A DNA stretch of 64,000 nt from Anaerocolumna xylanovorans DSM 12503 (GCF_900143645.1 NZ_FRFD01000003.1:248001-312000), one strand, 5' to 3'; counted from the stretch's first letter, positions 8,753-17,152 are shown. Notes: a model not told the origin generated them from the sequence alone. Numbers and translations are program-made.

Positions 8753-9810
8753 TGACTGTGGGTATGGGTATGGGTATGGTGAAGATCGGGAGTATGGCTG
8801 TGTGCATGGGTAAGGGGAGCATGGGTATGTATATGACTGTGTTCCCCTTTAACAGATTCCTCGTGGTAATGATCATGGTGTCCGTCATCATGGCTGTGCC
8901 TGTGTTCGTGGGTAATGGCTGCGTGGGTATGAAGATGTTTGTGCCTTTCACTGGAAGCCAGATAAGCACCTAAGCCAAATAAGAGAAGAGCAGCCAAAAA
9001 GGAAAGGGTCAGCCGTTCACGGAAAAGCAAAAAGGATAAAAATACCCCTATAAAGGGGGCAAAGGCATAGTAAGCACCTGTTCTTGCAGCACCCAGTTCC
9101 CTTTGGGCCATTACATAGAAAAAGATGCTAAGGCCATAAGAAACGAAACCAAGCAGGCAGGCGGCCAGGACAGACGGCATGTGAAAAGAAGGTTTTTCCG
9201 TAGCAAGACTTATGATAAGAGAGCCAAGACCGGAGCCAAAGCCTTTTAATATGACGATTTCCATAGGACTTTTAAGAGACAACATACGGGTACAGTTATT
9301 TTCAAGTCCCCAGCATATACTTGCCAGAAGTACAAGGAGGGAGCCCGAGGAGAGGGCAAAGCTTCGGATATCACTTACGCTAAGAATCAGGCAGCCTGCA
9401 GTAATAAGAAGGAGGGCTTCCCAGAGCCTTTTGCCAATGGCTTCCTTGAATACGAAAAAGGCAATAAGTGCCGTTGCTGCAATTTCAAAGTTACCCAGCA
9501 GGGATGCGTTGGCGGCACTGGTCTTTGTCAATCCGGACATCAGTAATATGGGAGCAGCAATATCTAAGAATATCATACCAAGTATAAAGGGAAGCTCCTG
9601 CTTTGTCAGTCTGGCTTCCTTTTTATGGTGGGAAGTTCTTTGTAACAGGTAAAGAAATGTCATTCCAAAGCCGGCACCAAGATAAAGTAAGGCAGCCATT
9701 AAAGCCGGAGGAATCTTTTCAAGCAAGAGCTTTGAAAAGGGGGAGTTAAGGCTAAATAAAAAAGCTGCAAGTATGGCATAAAGGTAGGAAGGGTGTGAAG
9801 AATTTTTCAT
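8749..9810 (-). CDS. EamA/DMT-family permease with a histidine-rich C-terminal tail
   Basis: This 353-residue membrane protein of the drug/metabolite transporter superfamily has about ten hydrophobic segments in two EamA repeats. It begins MKNSSHPSYLYAILAAFLFS. Unusually, the last 65 or so residues are dominated by histidine (for example THAHSHTPDLHHTHTHTHSH), as in metal-binding tails of zinc transporters. The start at 9810 has AGGAG just upstream, and longer in-frame starts lack one. A perfect 37-base palindrome lies in its leader. A role in metal or metal-complex export is inferred from the tail only. Confidence 0.88.
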   Translation of the reverse strand: MKNSSHPSYLYAILAAFLFSLNSPFSKLLLEKIPPALMAALLYLGAGFGMTFLYLLQRTSHHKKEARLTKQELPFILGMIFLDIAAPILLMSGLTKTSAANASLLGNFEIAATALIAFFVFKEAIGKRLWEALLLITAGCLILSVSDIRSFALSSGSLLVLLASICWGLENNCTRMLSLKSPMEIVILKGFGSGLGSLIISLATEKPSFHMPSVLAACLLGFVSYGLSIFFYVMAQRELGAARTGAYYAFAPFIGVFLSFLLFRERLTLSFLAALLLFGLGAYLASSERHKHLHTHAAITHEHRHSHDDGHHDHYHEESVKGEHSHIHTHAPLTHAHSHTPDLHHTHTHTHSH

Positions 9811-9829
9811 AAGGGCTCCTTTAAAGGGA

Positions 9830-9866
9830 AAGTAAGGGTATCCCCCCTGGGGGGATACCCTTACTT
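9830..9866. repeat. Perfect 37-base palindrome in the permease leader
   Basis: Two 18-base arms (9830-9847 and 9849-9866) flank a single centre base, with a C6/G6 core. It lies 20 bases upstream of the minus-strand permease start and covers the space before its ribosome binding site. It could be an operator, an attenuator hairpin or a terminator for readthrough. Confidence 0.8.
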
Positions 9867-9905
9867 TAGCATAAAGGAAGAAGAATAGCAATACAGGAAA
9901 AATAA

Positions 9906-9933
9906 TTGTATTTTTTTCGTAGTATGCTATAAT
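9906..9933 (+). promoter_or_regulatory. Promoter reading toward the LysR gene
   Basis: TTGTAT at 9906-9911 and a perfect TATAAT at 9928-9933 are 16 bases apart. The transcript would have a leader of about 240 bases containing the hairpin region at 9997-10046. Confidence 0.6.
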
Positions 9934-9996
9934 TCTCTATGTGCAAATTTTCTTGGGACTGTTTTGTGAAATCAGATAAAAAAAGACGGAAAAAGA

Positions 9997-10046
9997 GCCT
10001 CCGTGAAAACTGGTGTAAGTAATTAGATTACTTGAAATCCGGAGGC
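9997..10046. other. Nested hairpins in the LysR/permease intergenic leader
   Basis: GCCTCCG (9997-10003) pairs with CGGAGGC (10040-10046). Between them a second stem, AAGTAAT pairing with ATTACTT, closes a small loop. Read on the minus strand, the outer stem is followed by TCTTTTT and then a longer T-run, so it is a credible terminator or attenuator ahead of the permease gene. It matches no riboswitch class I can name. The rest of the 370-base gap holds only the promoter and the 37-base palindrome. Confidence 0.5.
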
Positions 10047-10179
10047 CCCAAAGGTTTAGGTGATTTGAATTTTTACAGTTACAGTATAATATACTTTTAT
10101 CTATTTATCCAATATATAGTTTAAATGGCAGTGATAAATAAAAGTTATGACCTGTAAGAATATAGAAGGAGGAGAAAGG

Positions 10180-11064
10180 ATGGAACTGCATTACCTTAAG
10201 ATATTTCATACCGTAGCGAAATATACAAGCTTTAAGAAGGCCTCCGAGGTACTTTGTGTAAGCCAGCCTGCTCTTTCCATACAGATTAAGAAGCTGGAGA
10301 GCCAGGCAGGGCTTAAGCTTTTTAATAAGATCGGCAACCGGATTGTATTAAGTGAAGATGGGGAAATGCTCTATCGTTATACCCAGAAGATTTTTGCAAT
10401 TGTGGAAGAACTGGAAAATCATGTCCAAAACCTTGGGAATGAGATAGCAGGTACGATCAACCTGGGGGCCAGCAATACCCCCGGCGTGTATATTCTTCCG
10501 AAAGTGATAGGGGAAATGAAGAAAAGGTATCCGGGGGTAACGGTAAATCTTCATGTTGCAGATACCTCTGAAATAGCAAATCTCATCGAAAATGGTACAC
10601 TTGACGTGGCAGTAAACGGCGGAAACGGCAATTATAACAGCAATATTTTTACCGAAAAACTCTTTAATGACCGGCTGGTTATAGTAGCCTCGCCGGAAAA
10701 TCCCCTGGCAGCAAAGGATTCCCTTGATATACAGGAACTTTCCGATACCGCTTTTGTAGTTCACAGCACGACCTCGCAGCTCTATACCTATTATAAAAAA
10801 TTTATAGAAGCCTATGGTCTGACGGAGAATATCGGCATGCATTTTGGAAGTATAGATGCTATTAAATACGCCATTTATGCGGACCTTGGGGTATCCATTC
10901 TGCCATTTTATGCCGTGAAGTCTGAAATAGAGAAGGGAATGCTTACGGAGCTTCGTATCAACTGCGATAAGCTGGAATATCCCTACAGCTTAATCTATAA
11001 CAAGAATAAGCATTTATCAATTACAAACCGAAAGTTTATTGAGATATTAAAAGAAGTACTTTGA
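10180..11064 (+). CDS. LysR-family transcriptional regulator
   Basis: This is a 294-residue regulator. The N-terminal winged HTH covers about residues 1-60 (FHTVAKYTSFKKASEVLCVS, then QPALSIQIKKLE), and the remainder is the substrate-binding domain with the GTINLGASNTPGVYILPKVI opening. ATG 10180 is chosen because AAGGAGGAGAAAGG sits directly upstream and the protein then starts MELHYLKIF, as LysR proteins do. It is followed 38 bases later by a phosphodiesterase gene and may share a transcript with it. LysR regulators often act on a divergent neighbour, here the His-tailed permease, but nothing in the sequence proves that. Confidence 0.92.
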   Translation: MELHYLKIFHTVAKYTSFKKASEVLCVSQPALSIQIKKLESQAGLKLFNKIGNRIVLSEDGEMLYRYTQKIFAIVEELENHVQNLGNEIAGTINLGASNTPGVYILPKVIGEMKKRYPGVTVNLHVADTSEIANLIENGTLDVAVNGGNGNYNSNIFTEKLFNDRLVIVASPENPLAAKDSLDIQELSDTAFVVHSTTSQLYTYYKKFIEAYGLTENIGMHFGSIDAIKYAIYADLGVSILPFYAVKSEIEKGMLTELRINCDKLEYPYSLIYNKNKHLSITNRKFIEILKEVL

Positions 11065-11102
11065 AGTACCTTAAGATATTTCTTGGAAAGGAAGAAATTA
11101 CT

Positions 11103-11660
11103 ATGAAATTAATGATTGCATCCGATATACATGGCTCTGCCTATTACTGTGATAAAATGCTGGAGGCTTATAATAGAGAAGGAGCAGACAAGCTTCTTTT
11201 GCTTGGGGATATCCTCTACCATGGGCCAAGAAATGACCTGCCAAAGGGTTATGAACCAAAGAAAGTTATTGAGATGTTAAATAATGTAAAGACAGAGCTG
11301 CTATGTGTCAGAGGCAACTGTGATACAGAAGTTGACCAGATGGTACTTGAATTTCCGGTTCTGGCGGAATACATCATCCTCTACCTGGATAACCGGATGA
11401 TTTTTGCCACTCACGGGCATCACTTCAACCCGGATAATAAACCCTGCATAAAGAAGGGGGATATCCTGCTAAATGGACATACCCATGTCCCGGCATGGGA
11501 GGAAAGGGAGGATTTTATCTATGTGAATCCCGGTTCCGTATCCATTCCAAAGGAAAACAGCCCTCACAGTTATATCCTTTGGGAAGAGGAAGTGTTGTTT
11601 AAGAACCTTGAAGGGGAGGTTTATAAGAAGGCATCTTTTCCACTCCCTGATTTGAAGTAG
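11103..11660 (+). CDS. yfcE: YfcE/MJ0936-type metallophosphodiesterase
   Basis: This 185-residue calcineurin-like phosphoesterase shows the full metal-ligand set: DIHG near the N-terminus, GDILYHGPRND, GNCD, THGHH and GHTH. These are the five motifs of the YfcE family, which hydrolyses phosphodiesters in vitro. The start at 11103 follows AAAGGAAG; an upstream in-frame start overlapping the LysR stop is less convincing. It probably forms an operon with the LysR gene. The cellular substrate is unknown. Confidence 0.9.
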   Translation: MKLMIASDIHGSAYYCDKMLEAYNREGADKLLLLGDILYHGPRNDLPKGYEPKKVIEMLNNVKTELLCVRGNCDTEVDQMVLEFPVLAEYIILYLDNRMIFATHGHHFNPDNKPCIKKGDILLNGHTHVPAWEEREDFIYVNPGSVSIPKENSPHSYILWEEEVLFKNLEGEVYKKASFPLPDLK

Positions 11661-11866
11661 TAAATCATTTGCATGGGGATTAGGCTGGAAATTGGGATTT
11701 CTATTTATACGTGAATATATATGCAATCAATGATAGTATTCATGCAAGAACAGAAAGATAAAGAAAGCTATAAATTGGCAATATAACTGTAAATGAGCAT
11801 GTTTACAGATGAAAAAATGAAAAATTATACCGTGAAATTTTGTGGTATAAATGCTTTATTTATTCA

Positions 11867-11895
11867 TTGCAATCACGCAGGATATGTGGTATTAT
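11867..11895 (+). promoter_or_regulatory. Promoter of the aspartokinase gene
   Basis: TTGCAA (11867-11872) and TATTAT (11890-11895) with a 17-base spacer form a strong promoter match. The predicted leader is about 170 bases and contains the hairpin at 11939-11980. In the rest of the 412-base gap I see only AT-rich sequence. Confidence 0.65.
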
Positions 11896-11938
11896 AAAAA
11901 GCAAAAAATTTAATAAACTGCAATGTGGCAATTTCTCA

Positions 11939-11980
11939 TGGCAGATTATTACAATCAGCATACATAATGCTGCCATTTTT
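11939..11980 (+). terminator. Attenuator-like hairpin in the aspartokinase leader
   Basis: TGGCAG (11939-11944) pairs with CTGCCA (11970-11975), which is followed directly by TTTTT. Inside this, CAGCAT and ATGCTG can form a competing small hairpin. It lies between the promoter and the gene, so it may be an attenuator. It does not look like a lysine riboswitch. Confidence 0.45.
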
Positions 11981-12072
11981 ATGTATATTTGTTCTTACCC
12001 GCGGCAAATATTTGCTTAAAGGCCAGACTACAGATAGAAAGCTAGAATATTTTAATTACGGTGGAGGAAGAT

Positions 12073-13392
12073 ATGATTAAAGTAGTTAAATTCGGCGGGA
12101 GTTCCTTAGCAAACGCAGAACAGTTCAAAAAGGTTGGGACGATTATCTGTTCCGACGAAGCAAGAAGGTATGTAGTTCCTTCGGCACCCGGTAAACGCAA
12201 TTCCAAGGATACCAAGGTGACAGATATGCTGTACCAGTGTTATGATATGGCGATGGCAGAAGAGGATTTTACAAAGACGCTGGGGGAAATTGAAAAGCGT
12301 TACATGGAGATTATAAAAGGACTTGACCTTACCATGTCTCTTGACAAGGAATTTGAACAGATTGCTGCTGACTTTAAGGCAAAAAAAGGTTCGGATTATG
12401 CTGCTTCCAGAGGAGAATATTTAAACGGGCTTATAATGGCAGAATATTTAGGATATGAATTCATTGATGCGAAGGATGTCATATTCTTTGATAATAACGG
12501 AGTATTTGATGCTGACAAAACAGATGCCGTATTGGCACAAAAGCTGAAAGGTATACAAAAAGCCGTAATTCCGGGCTTTTATGGTGCATTGGAAAATGGT
12601 GAGATTAAGACCTTCTCCAGAGGCGGTTCCGATATCACCGGTTCTATCATAGCAAAGGCGGTGAAAGCTGATATCTACGAGAACTGGACGGATGTATCCG
12701 GTTTTCTGGTATCAGATCCAAAAATTATTAAGAATCCGGAGGTAATATCTACTATAACCTATAAAGAGCTTCGTGAGTTATCCTACATGGGAGCTACCGT
12801 ATTGCATGAGGATGCTATCTTCCCGGTAAGAAAGGAAGGCATTCCGATTAATATCCGCAATACAAATTCACCGGAAGATCCGGGAACCATGATTGTAAAG
12901 AATACCTGCTTAAAGCCGGAATATACCATTACAGGAATAGCCGGAAAGAAGGGCTTTGTTGCAATCAATATTGAAAAAGATATGATGAATTCGGAGATCG
13001 GTTTTGGGAGAAAAGTTCTTCGTGTGTTTGAAGACAACGGTATTTCCTTCGAGCATATGCCCTCTGGCATTGATACCCTGACTGTTTTTGTTCATCAGGA
13101 TGAATTTGTGGAGAAAGAACAGAGTGTATTAGCCGGAATTGACCATGTTGCCAATCCGGATTCCGTTGATTTGGAAAGTGATTTGGCTCTTATTGCTGTT
13201 GTTGGGAGAGGTATGCGCCAGACCAGAGGTACAGCAGGAAGAATCTTCTCTGCATTGGCTCATGCCAATGTAAATGTCAAGATGATAGATCAGGGTTCCA
13301 GTGAGCTTAATATCATAATTGGTGTAAGTAACAAGGACTTTGAAGCAGCAATAAAGGCTGTTTATGATATTTTCGTATTGTCCAAGCTGTAA
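12073..13392 (+). CDS. lysC: Aspartokinase
   Basis: This 439-residue enzyme phosphorylates aspartate, the first step toward lysine, threonine and methionine. KVVKFGGSSLANAEQF at the N-terminus is the kinase signature. SRGGSDITGSIIAKAV and NWTDVSGFLVSDP are conserved catalytic-domain blocks. The C-terminal 140 residues hold two ACT domains for feedback control, ending with the DQGSSELNIIIGV block. GTG 12061 is in frame, but ATG 12073 lies 5-7 bases after GGAGGAAG and gives the usual start. It is monocistronic, between its own promoter and a bidirectional terminator. Confidence 0.95.
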   Translation: MIKVVKFGGSSLANAEQFKKVGTIICSDEARRYVVPSAPGKRNSKDTKVTDMLYQCYDMAMAEEDFTKTLGEIEKRYMEIIKGLDLTMSLDKEFEQIAADFKAKKGSDYAASRGEYLNGLIMAEYLGYEFIDAKDVIFFDNNGVFDADKTDAVLAQKLKGIQKAVIPGFYGALENGEIKTFSRGGSDITGSIIAKAVKADIYENWTDVSGFLVSDPKIIKNPEVISTITYKELRELSYMGATVLHEDAIFPVRKEGIPINIRNTNSPEDPGTMIVKNTCLKPEYTITGIAGKKGFVAINIEKDMMNSEIGFGRKVLRVFEDNGISFEHMPSGIDTLTVFVHQDEFVEKEQSVLAGIDHVANPDSVDLESDLALIAVVGRGMRQTRGTAGRIFSALAHANVNVKMIDQGSSELNIIIGVSNKDFEAAIKAVYDIFVLSKL

Positions 13393-13405
13393 AGAGAATC
13401 TGTAA

Positions 13406-13441
13406 GGGGATTAGTTTGAAAAATGCGTTGCATTTTTCAAA
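13406..13441 (+). repeat. GGGGATTAG plus hairpin element, copy 1
   Basis: GGGGATTAG (13406-13414) is followed by a perfect 12-base stem (13415-13426 and 13430-13441) with a 3-base loop. Similar TTAG/CTAG-plus-hairpin units occur at 18871-18903, 18961-18989 and 25630-25655, suggesting a dispersed element. Confidence 0.5.
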
Positions 13442-13505
13442 GTTTGCAGTCTTTGTGAAAGGCATGGAGAATAGAGAATGCTGCAAAGGTAATTAAAAGG
13501 ATAGA

Positions 13506-13577
13506 AGAAGCCCTGTAATTTTCCTGTAATACACTGTCTGAATGGTGTGTAAAGGAAAGTTATAGGGCTTCTTTTTT
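13506..13577. terminator. Bidirectional terminator between lysC and the DMT permease
   Basis: GAAGCCCT (13507-13514) pairs with AGGGCTTC (13564-13571), with an inner TTTCCT/AGGAAA pairing, followed by six Ts on the plus strand and preceded by A-rich sequence. It serves the convergent genes on both sides. Confidence 0.8.
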
Positions 13578-13583
13578 GTCCCC

Positions 13584-14492
13584 TTATTGGATTTTTCTTT
13601 TGGCAAGAGGATTTTCAGATATTACAAGGCCGGCTATGGTAAGGAGAGTGCCAAGGCCGCCTATCAGAGTCATTTTCTCATGAAGAAAAATAGCGGAGGT
13701 TATAATTGCGATTACCGGAATGATATAAATGTACAGGCTTGTCTTAACTGCTCCTAATACCTTTGTGGCCCAATTCCAGATGACATAGCACAGGGCGGAG
13801 GCGCCAAAGCTTAAATACAGCAGGTTGCCAAGATAGGCCGGTTTTATCAGTTCCTTATAATTATAAGAAAGATGAAAAAAGGGTATGAGGGGAACCATGG
13901 TAATAAGTCCGTAGAGAAAGATTTTACGTGTTGCTATCATCATATTATAGCCCAAATCACTGATTTTCTTTGTGAATATGGAATAAATCCCCCATACGAA
14001 GGCAGCCGCCAAGGCTAGTAAATCTCCCATAGGATTTAAGGAAAGAGCCGTACTTCCGTTGTAGCTGATAAGGCATATTCCGGCTATGGCAGCTAAAAAG
14101 CCGAGGAAGAAGGAAGGACGGAACCTTTCGTTCTTAAGCAGAAAATGAGCCATGAGTGCGGTAAAGAAGGGAGCAGTGGATACAATAACTCCCACATTGG
14201 AAGCATAAGTTAAGGACAGGGCGTTGTTCTCCATTAGAAAATACAAAGTAACGCCTGATAAACCGGCACCAAGAAACAGCCATTCGTCTGACCTTTTCTG
14301 ACCAGGCAGTCTTATGCCTTTGGCGGGCTTTATACACCAGAGGATTATGTAGCCGATAAGAAAGCGCAGGATAAGGATTTCAAAGGGAGTAAAGGCTTTT
14401 AATAATACTTTAGTCGAGATAAAGGTAGTGCCCCAGAAGATTACACTGAATAATGCGGCAATATGACCTTTTATGTTCTGCGATGATGACAT
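13584..14492 (-). CDS. EamA/DMT-family permease
   Basis: This 302-residue protein has about ten membrane segments arranged as two EamA repeats. GHIAALFSVIFWGTTFISTK at the N-terminus is the typical first EamA helix and WG(T/S)TF motif. AAAFVWGIYSIFTKK starts the second repeat. The start at 14492 has AAAGGAG 6 bases upstream. Such permeases export metabolites or amino acids; the substrate is unknown. It shows no histidine tail, unlike the other DMT gene in the window. Confidence 0.92.
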   Translation of the reverse strand: MSSSQNIKGHIAALFSVIFWGTTFISTKVLLKAFTPFEILILRFLIGYIILWCIKPAKGIRLPGQKRSDEWLFLGAGLSGVTLYFLMENNALSLTYASNVGVIVSTAPFFTALMAHFLLKNERFRPSFFLGFLAAIAGICLISYNGSTALSLNPMGDLLALAAAFVWGIYSIFTKKISDLGYNMMIATRKIFLYGLITMVPLIPFFHLSYNYKELIKPAYLGNLLYLSFGASALCYVIWNWATKVLGAVKTSLYIYIIPVIAIITSAIFLHEKMTLIGGLGTLLTIAGLVISENPLAKRKIQ

Positions 14493-14559
14493 AGAGACTC
14501 CTTTAGTTATGTTGCTGGTCTACGCCAGCAGGTTAAGAAAGAAAAGCCGCAAAGAAACA

Positions 14560-14593
14560 GGGAGGAGTGCAGCTTCCTGGGCAGCATCCTCCC
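14560..14593 (-). terminator. Probable terminator of serS
   Basis: On the minus strand GGGAGGA and TCCTCCC (14587-14593 and 14560-14566 on the plus strand) pair around a 20-base loop shortly after the serS stop, followed by moderately T-rich sequence. Confidence 0.45.
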
Positions 14594-14607
14594 GGTGATA
14601 TACCTGT

Positions 14608-15885
14608 TTATTTGATAACGGTTTTTCCGCCCATATACGGCTGCAATGCTTTCGGGATATTAATAGAACCGTCGGCATTTAAGTTGTTTTCCAGGAAAGC
14701 AATTAACATTCTGGGAGGAGCAACTACCGTGTTATTTAAGGTGTGGGCAAAGTATTTGCCGCCTTCTCCTACAACACGGATTTTTAAGCGGCGTGCCTGT
14801 GCATCTCCAAGGTTGGAGCAGCTTCCCACTTCAAAATATTTGTTCTGTCTGGGAGACCAGGCTTCTACGTCAACGGATTTTACTTTCAGGTCAGCAAGGT
14901 CACCGGAACAGCATTCCAGGGTTCTTACGGGAATATCCAGGGAGCGGAAGAGGTCAACGCTGTTCTGCCATAATTTATCGAACCAAATAGGGCTGTCTTC
15001 TGGTTTACATACTACGATCATTTCCTGTTTTTCGAATTGGTGGATACGGTATACACCTCTTTCTTCCAGACCATGGGCACCTTTTTCTTTTCTAAAGCAG
15101 GGAGAATAGCTGGTTAAGGTCTGGGGAAGATTTTCTTCGGGAAGAATCGTATCAATGAACTTACCAATCATGGAGTGTTCACTGGTACCGATAAGGTATA
15201 AGTCTTCTCCTTCAATCTTATACATCATGGCATCCATTTCTGCAAAGCTCATAACACCGGTAACAACGTCGCTTCGAATCATGAAGGGAGGAATACAGTA
15301 AGTAAAGCCTCTCTCAATCATAAAATCTCTGGCATAGGATATAACGGCGGAATGAAGTCTTGCAATATCGCCCATCAGGTAGTAGAAGCCATTGCCGGCT
15401 ACCTTTCTGGCGCTGTCTAAATCAATGCCGTTTAATTTCTCCATGATTTCTGTGTGGTAAGGAATTTCAAAGTCAGGCACTACAGGTTCACCGTAACGCT
15501 TAACCTCTACGTTTTCGCTGTCATCTTTACCGATGGGAACACTGGGATCAATAATATTCGGTATCGTCATCATGATTTTCTTGATTTTTTCTTCTAACTC
15601 GGCTTCCTTTGCTTCTAATTCTGCCAGTCTTTGGGATTCGGCATTTACCTTAACTTTCATCTCCTCGGCTTCTTCCTTTTTGCCCTGCGCCATTAAGCCG
15701 CCGATTTGCTTTGATATCTTATTTCTTTCGGCTCTTAGAGTATCAGCCTCCTGCTTGGCAGTTCTGGACTCGGCATCCAGCCCGATAACCTCATCTACCA
15801 GACCAAGCTTGTTCTCCTGGAACTTATTTTTAATGTTCTGCTTTACAATGTCTGGGTTTTCTCTTACAAATTTGATATCTAACAT
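14608..15885 (-). CDS. serS: Seryl-tRNA synthetase
   Basis: This 425-residue class II synthetase charges tRNA-Ser. The N-terminal 110 residues form the long coiled coil that grips the tRNA (KQEADTLRAERNKISKQIGG region). Class II motif 2 is seen as SPCFRKEKGAHG with YRIHQFEKQE. The C-terminus has the LNADGSINIP and LQPYMGG blocks. The segment usually reading SGLAVGRT in motif 3 is instead NTVVAPPRMLIAFLENN, so this is a divergent SerRS subtype. GGAGG lies upstream of ATG 15885. A T-box leader controls it. Confidence 0.95.
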   Translation of the reverse strand: MLDIKFVRENPDIVKQNIKNKFQENKLGLVDEVIGLDAESRTAKQEADTLRAERNKISKQIGGLMAQGKKEEAEEMKVKVNAESQRLAELEAKEAELEEKIKKIMMTIPNIIDPSVPIGKDDSENVEVKRYGEPVVPDFEIPYHTEIMEKLNGIDLDSARKVAGNGFYYLMGDIARLHSAVISYARDFMIERGFTYCIPPFMIRSDVVTGVMSFAEMDAMMYKIEGEDLYLIGTSEHSMIGKFIDTILPEENLPQTLTSYSPCFRKEKGAHGLEERGVYRIHQFEKQEMIVVCKPEDSPIWFDKLWQNSVDLFRSLDIPVRTLECCSGDLADLKVKSVDVEAWSPRQNKYFEVGSCSNLGDAQARRLKIRVVGEGGKYFAHTLNNTVVAPPRMLIAFLENNLNADGSINIPKALQPYMGGKTVIK

Positions 15886-15925
15886 AATTTCCTCCTTAAA
15901 ATGTAATAGTATAAATAAGCAAAAT

Positions 15926-16200
15926 AAAAAATCCTGTCATCCCCAAAATAACATGGGACGAAAGGATTCCGCGTTGCCACCCAAATTGCCGTATAAACGG
16001 CCGCTCAACATGGCAGGATAGAGGCTGCCGCCCTTTCGGTTTCCTAATTCAGACAATAAAATAAATTATTGTACCTTATTTTTCGCCGACAGCTCCAAAA
16101 GTGGAAGGATTTGAGCTTTCACCGGTTCACACCAGCCACCGGTTCTCTGGGGAAATCTCATAATCGTAGCTTTTATCAACACTGCTTCATACTATATTTG
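15926..16200 (-). promoter_or_regulatory. T-box riboswitch leader of serS
   Basis: On the minus strand the T-box core GGGTGGCAACGCGG (15969-15982) is followed by a terminator: AATCCT-TTCG-TCCC pairs with GGGGAT-GAC-AGGATT, then a T-run (down to 15926). Upstream lies a stem I region with the typical GGCTGGTGTGA-like apical sequence and a TTCCACTTTTGG segment that probably carries a TCC serine specifier. Uncharged tRNA-Ser would pair through the T-box and prevent termination, raising serS expression. The specifier assignment is inferred, not certain. Confidence 0.9.
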
Positions 16201-16205
16201 TATTT

Positions 16206-16233
16206 ATTATACACAAATACAGAAAAAATACAA
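16206..16233 (-). promoter_or_regulatory. Promoter of the T-box/serS transcript
   Basis: On the minus strand TTGTAT (16228-16233) and TATAAT (16206-16211) are 16 bases apart, placing the transcript start at the beginning of the T-box leader. Confidence 0.7.
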
Positions 16234-16275
16234 GTGGCTTTTTTACTACAGGCATATCTGTTATAATATTAGCGT

Positions 16276-16306
16276 AACTCAAGCAGCACTTGAGTTGATT
16301 TTTTAT
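16276..16306 (+). promoter_or_regulatory. Hairpin near the XRE gene promoter
   Basis: AACTCAAG and CTTGAGTT (16276-16283 and 16289-16296) form a perfect stem with a 5-base loop, followed by GATTTTTTAT. A TATAAT lies 8 bases upstream. It could be a terminator, an attenuator, or the binding site of the XRE protein encoded downstream. Confidence 0.45.
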
Positions 16307-16402
16307 GCCGCTCAACCATCGCTTTATTCCCATTTGCGGTCATTTCGCTATAATGAAAAGCGTAACCGGATAGATGATTTGATATTCAAGAAAGGAGTTA
16401 TT

Positions 16403-17152
16403 ATGTTTAGTACAGTAGAAGTTGGAAGAAAAATAGCAGAGTTTCGTAAAAGAAAAAATATGACACAGATGGAATTAGCGGATAGCTTAGGGATAAGCTA
16501 TCAGGCAGTCAGCAATTGGGAGAGAGGGAATTCCATGCCGGATATTTCTAAACTATCCGAGTTGGTTTCCGTATTAGACTGCACGATTGATGAACTGCTT
16601 GGAAACAAAAAGGAAAGTGAACTGTTTCAGAAGATTATTGATGGAAATGAAAAAGAATATGTAAAAGAGCAGAAGGTTTCTATAGAAGATGTAGCTTCTG
16701 CAGGACCTGCATTAAAGCCAAGCCAGACAGAAAGCCTTATCGAAACTATTGTAACGGAGAATTCGGACAGGGTATCCTTAGAGGATCTGGTAAAGATCGC
16801 ACCTTATGTCAGCGAGGAATATCTGATGCAGTGGATTGAAAGATTGGATGTGATAGAAGATTTGTCAGGTATAACGGCGCTGGCCCCTTTTTTAGAGGAA
16901 GAATCCTTAGATAAAATCGTACGAAAGATAGAATACCTTGGCGGCCTTTCCAAGGTTGTGAAACTGGCCCCTTTTCTATCGGATGAAACCATAGACAGAT
17001 TGGTGGATAAGGCATTGGAGGAAGGAAACATTGGAGACTGTACCGGATTATATCCATTCTTAGATGACCATTCCGCTAAGAAGTTGGCTGATAAGCTGAT
17101 GAAGGACGGTAATATGAAGGAATTTATCAAGCTTGCTCCGTTTCTTGGCTGA
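16403..17152 (+). CDS. XRE-family regulator with C-terminal helical repeats
   Basis: This is a 249-residue protein. Residues 1-65 are a Cro/C1-type HTH (RKRKNMTQMELADSLGISYQ, then AVSNWERGNSMPDI). After a linker, residues 125-249 contain four repeats of about 30 residues, each with a [LI]APFL-like core (KIAPYV, ALAPFL, KLAPFL, and a final KLAPFLG), probably a helical repeat for protein or peptide binding. ATG 16403 follows AAAGGAG and puts the HTH at the N-terminus; a longer in-frame extension is unlikely. It precedes two ABC half-exporters, which it may regulate. Confidence 0.85.
   Translation: MFSTVEVGRKIAEFRKRKNMTQMELADSLGISYQAVSNWERGNSMPDISKLSELVSVLDCTIDELLGNKKESELFQKIIDGNEKEYVKEQKVSIEDVASAGPALKPSQTESLIETIVTENSDRVSLEDLVKIAPYVSEEYLMQWIERLDVIEDLSGITALAPFLEEESLDKIVRKIEYLGGLSKVVKLAPFLSDETIDRLVDKALEEGNIGDCTGLYPFLDDHSAKKLADKLMKDGNMKEFIKLAPFLG

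Noticed and set aside
11661..12072. Lysine riboswitch before aspartokinase
   Set aside because: None of the conserved lysine-aptamer sequences is visible; only a simple hairpin with a T-run is seen.
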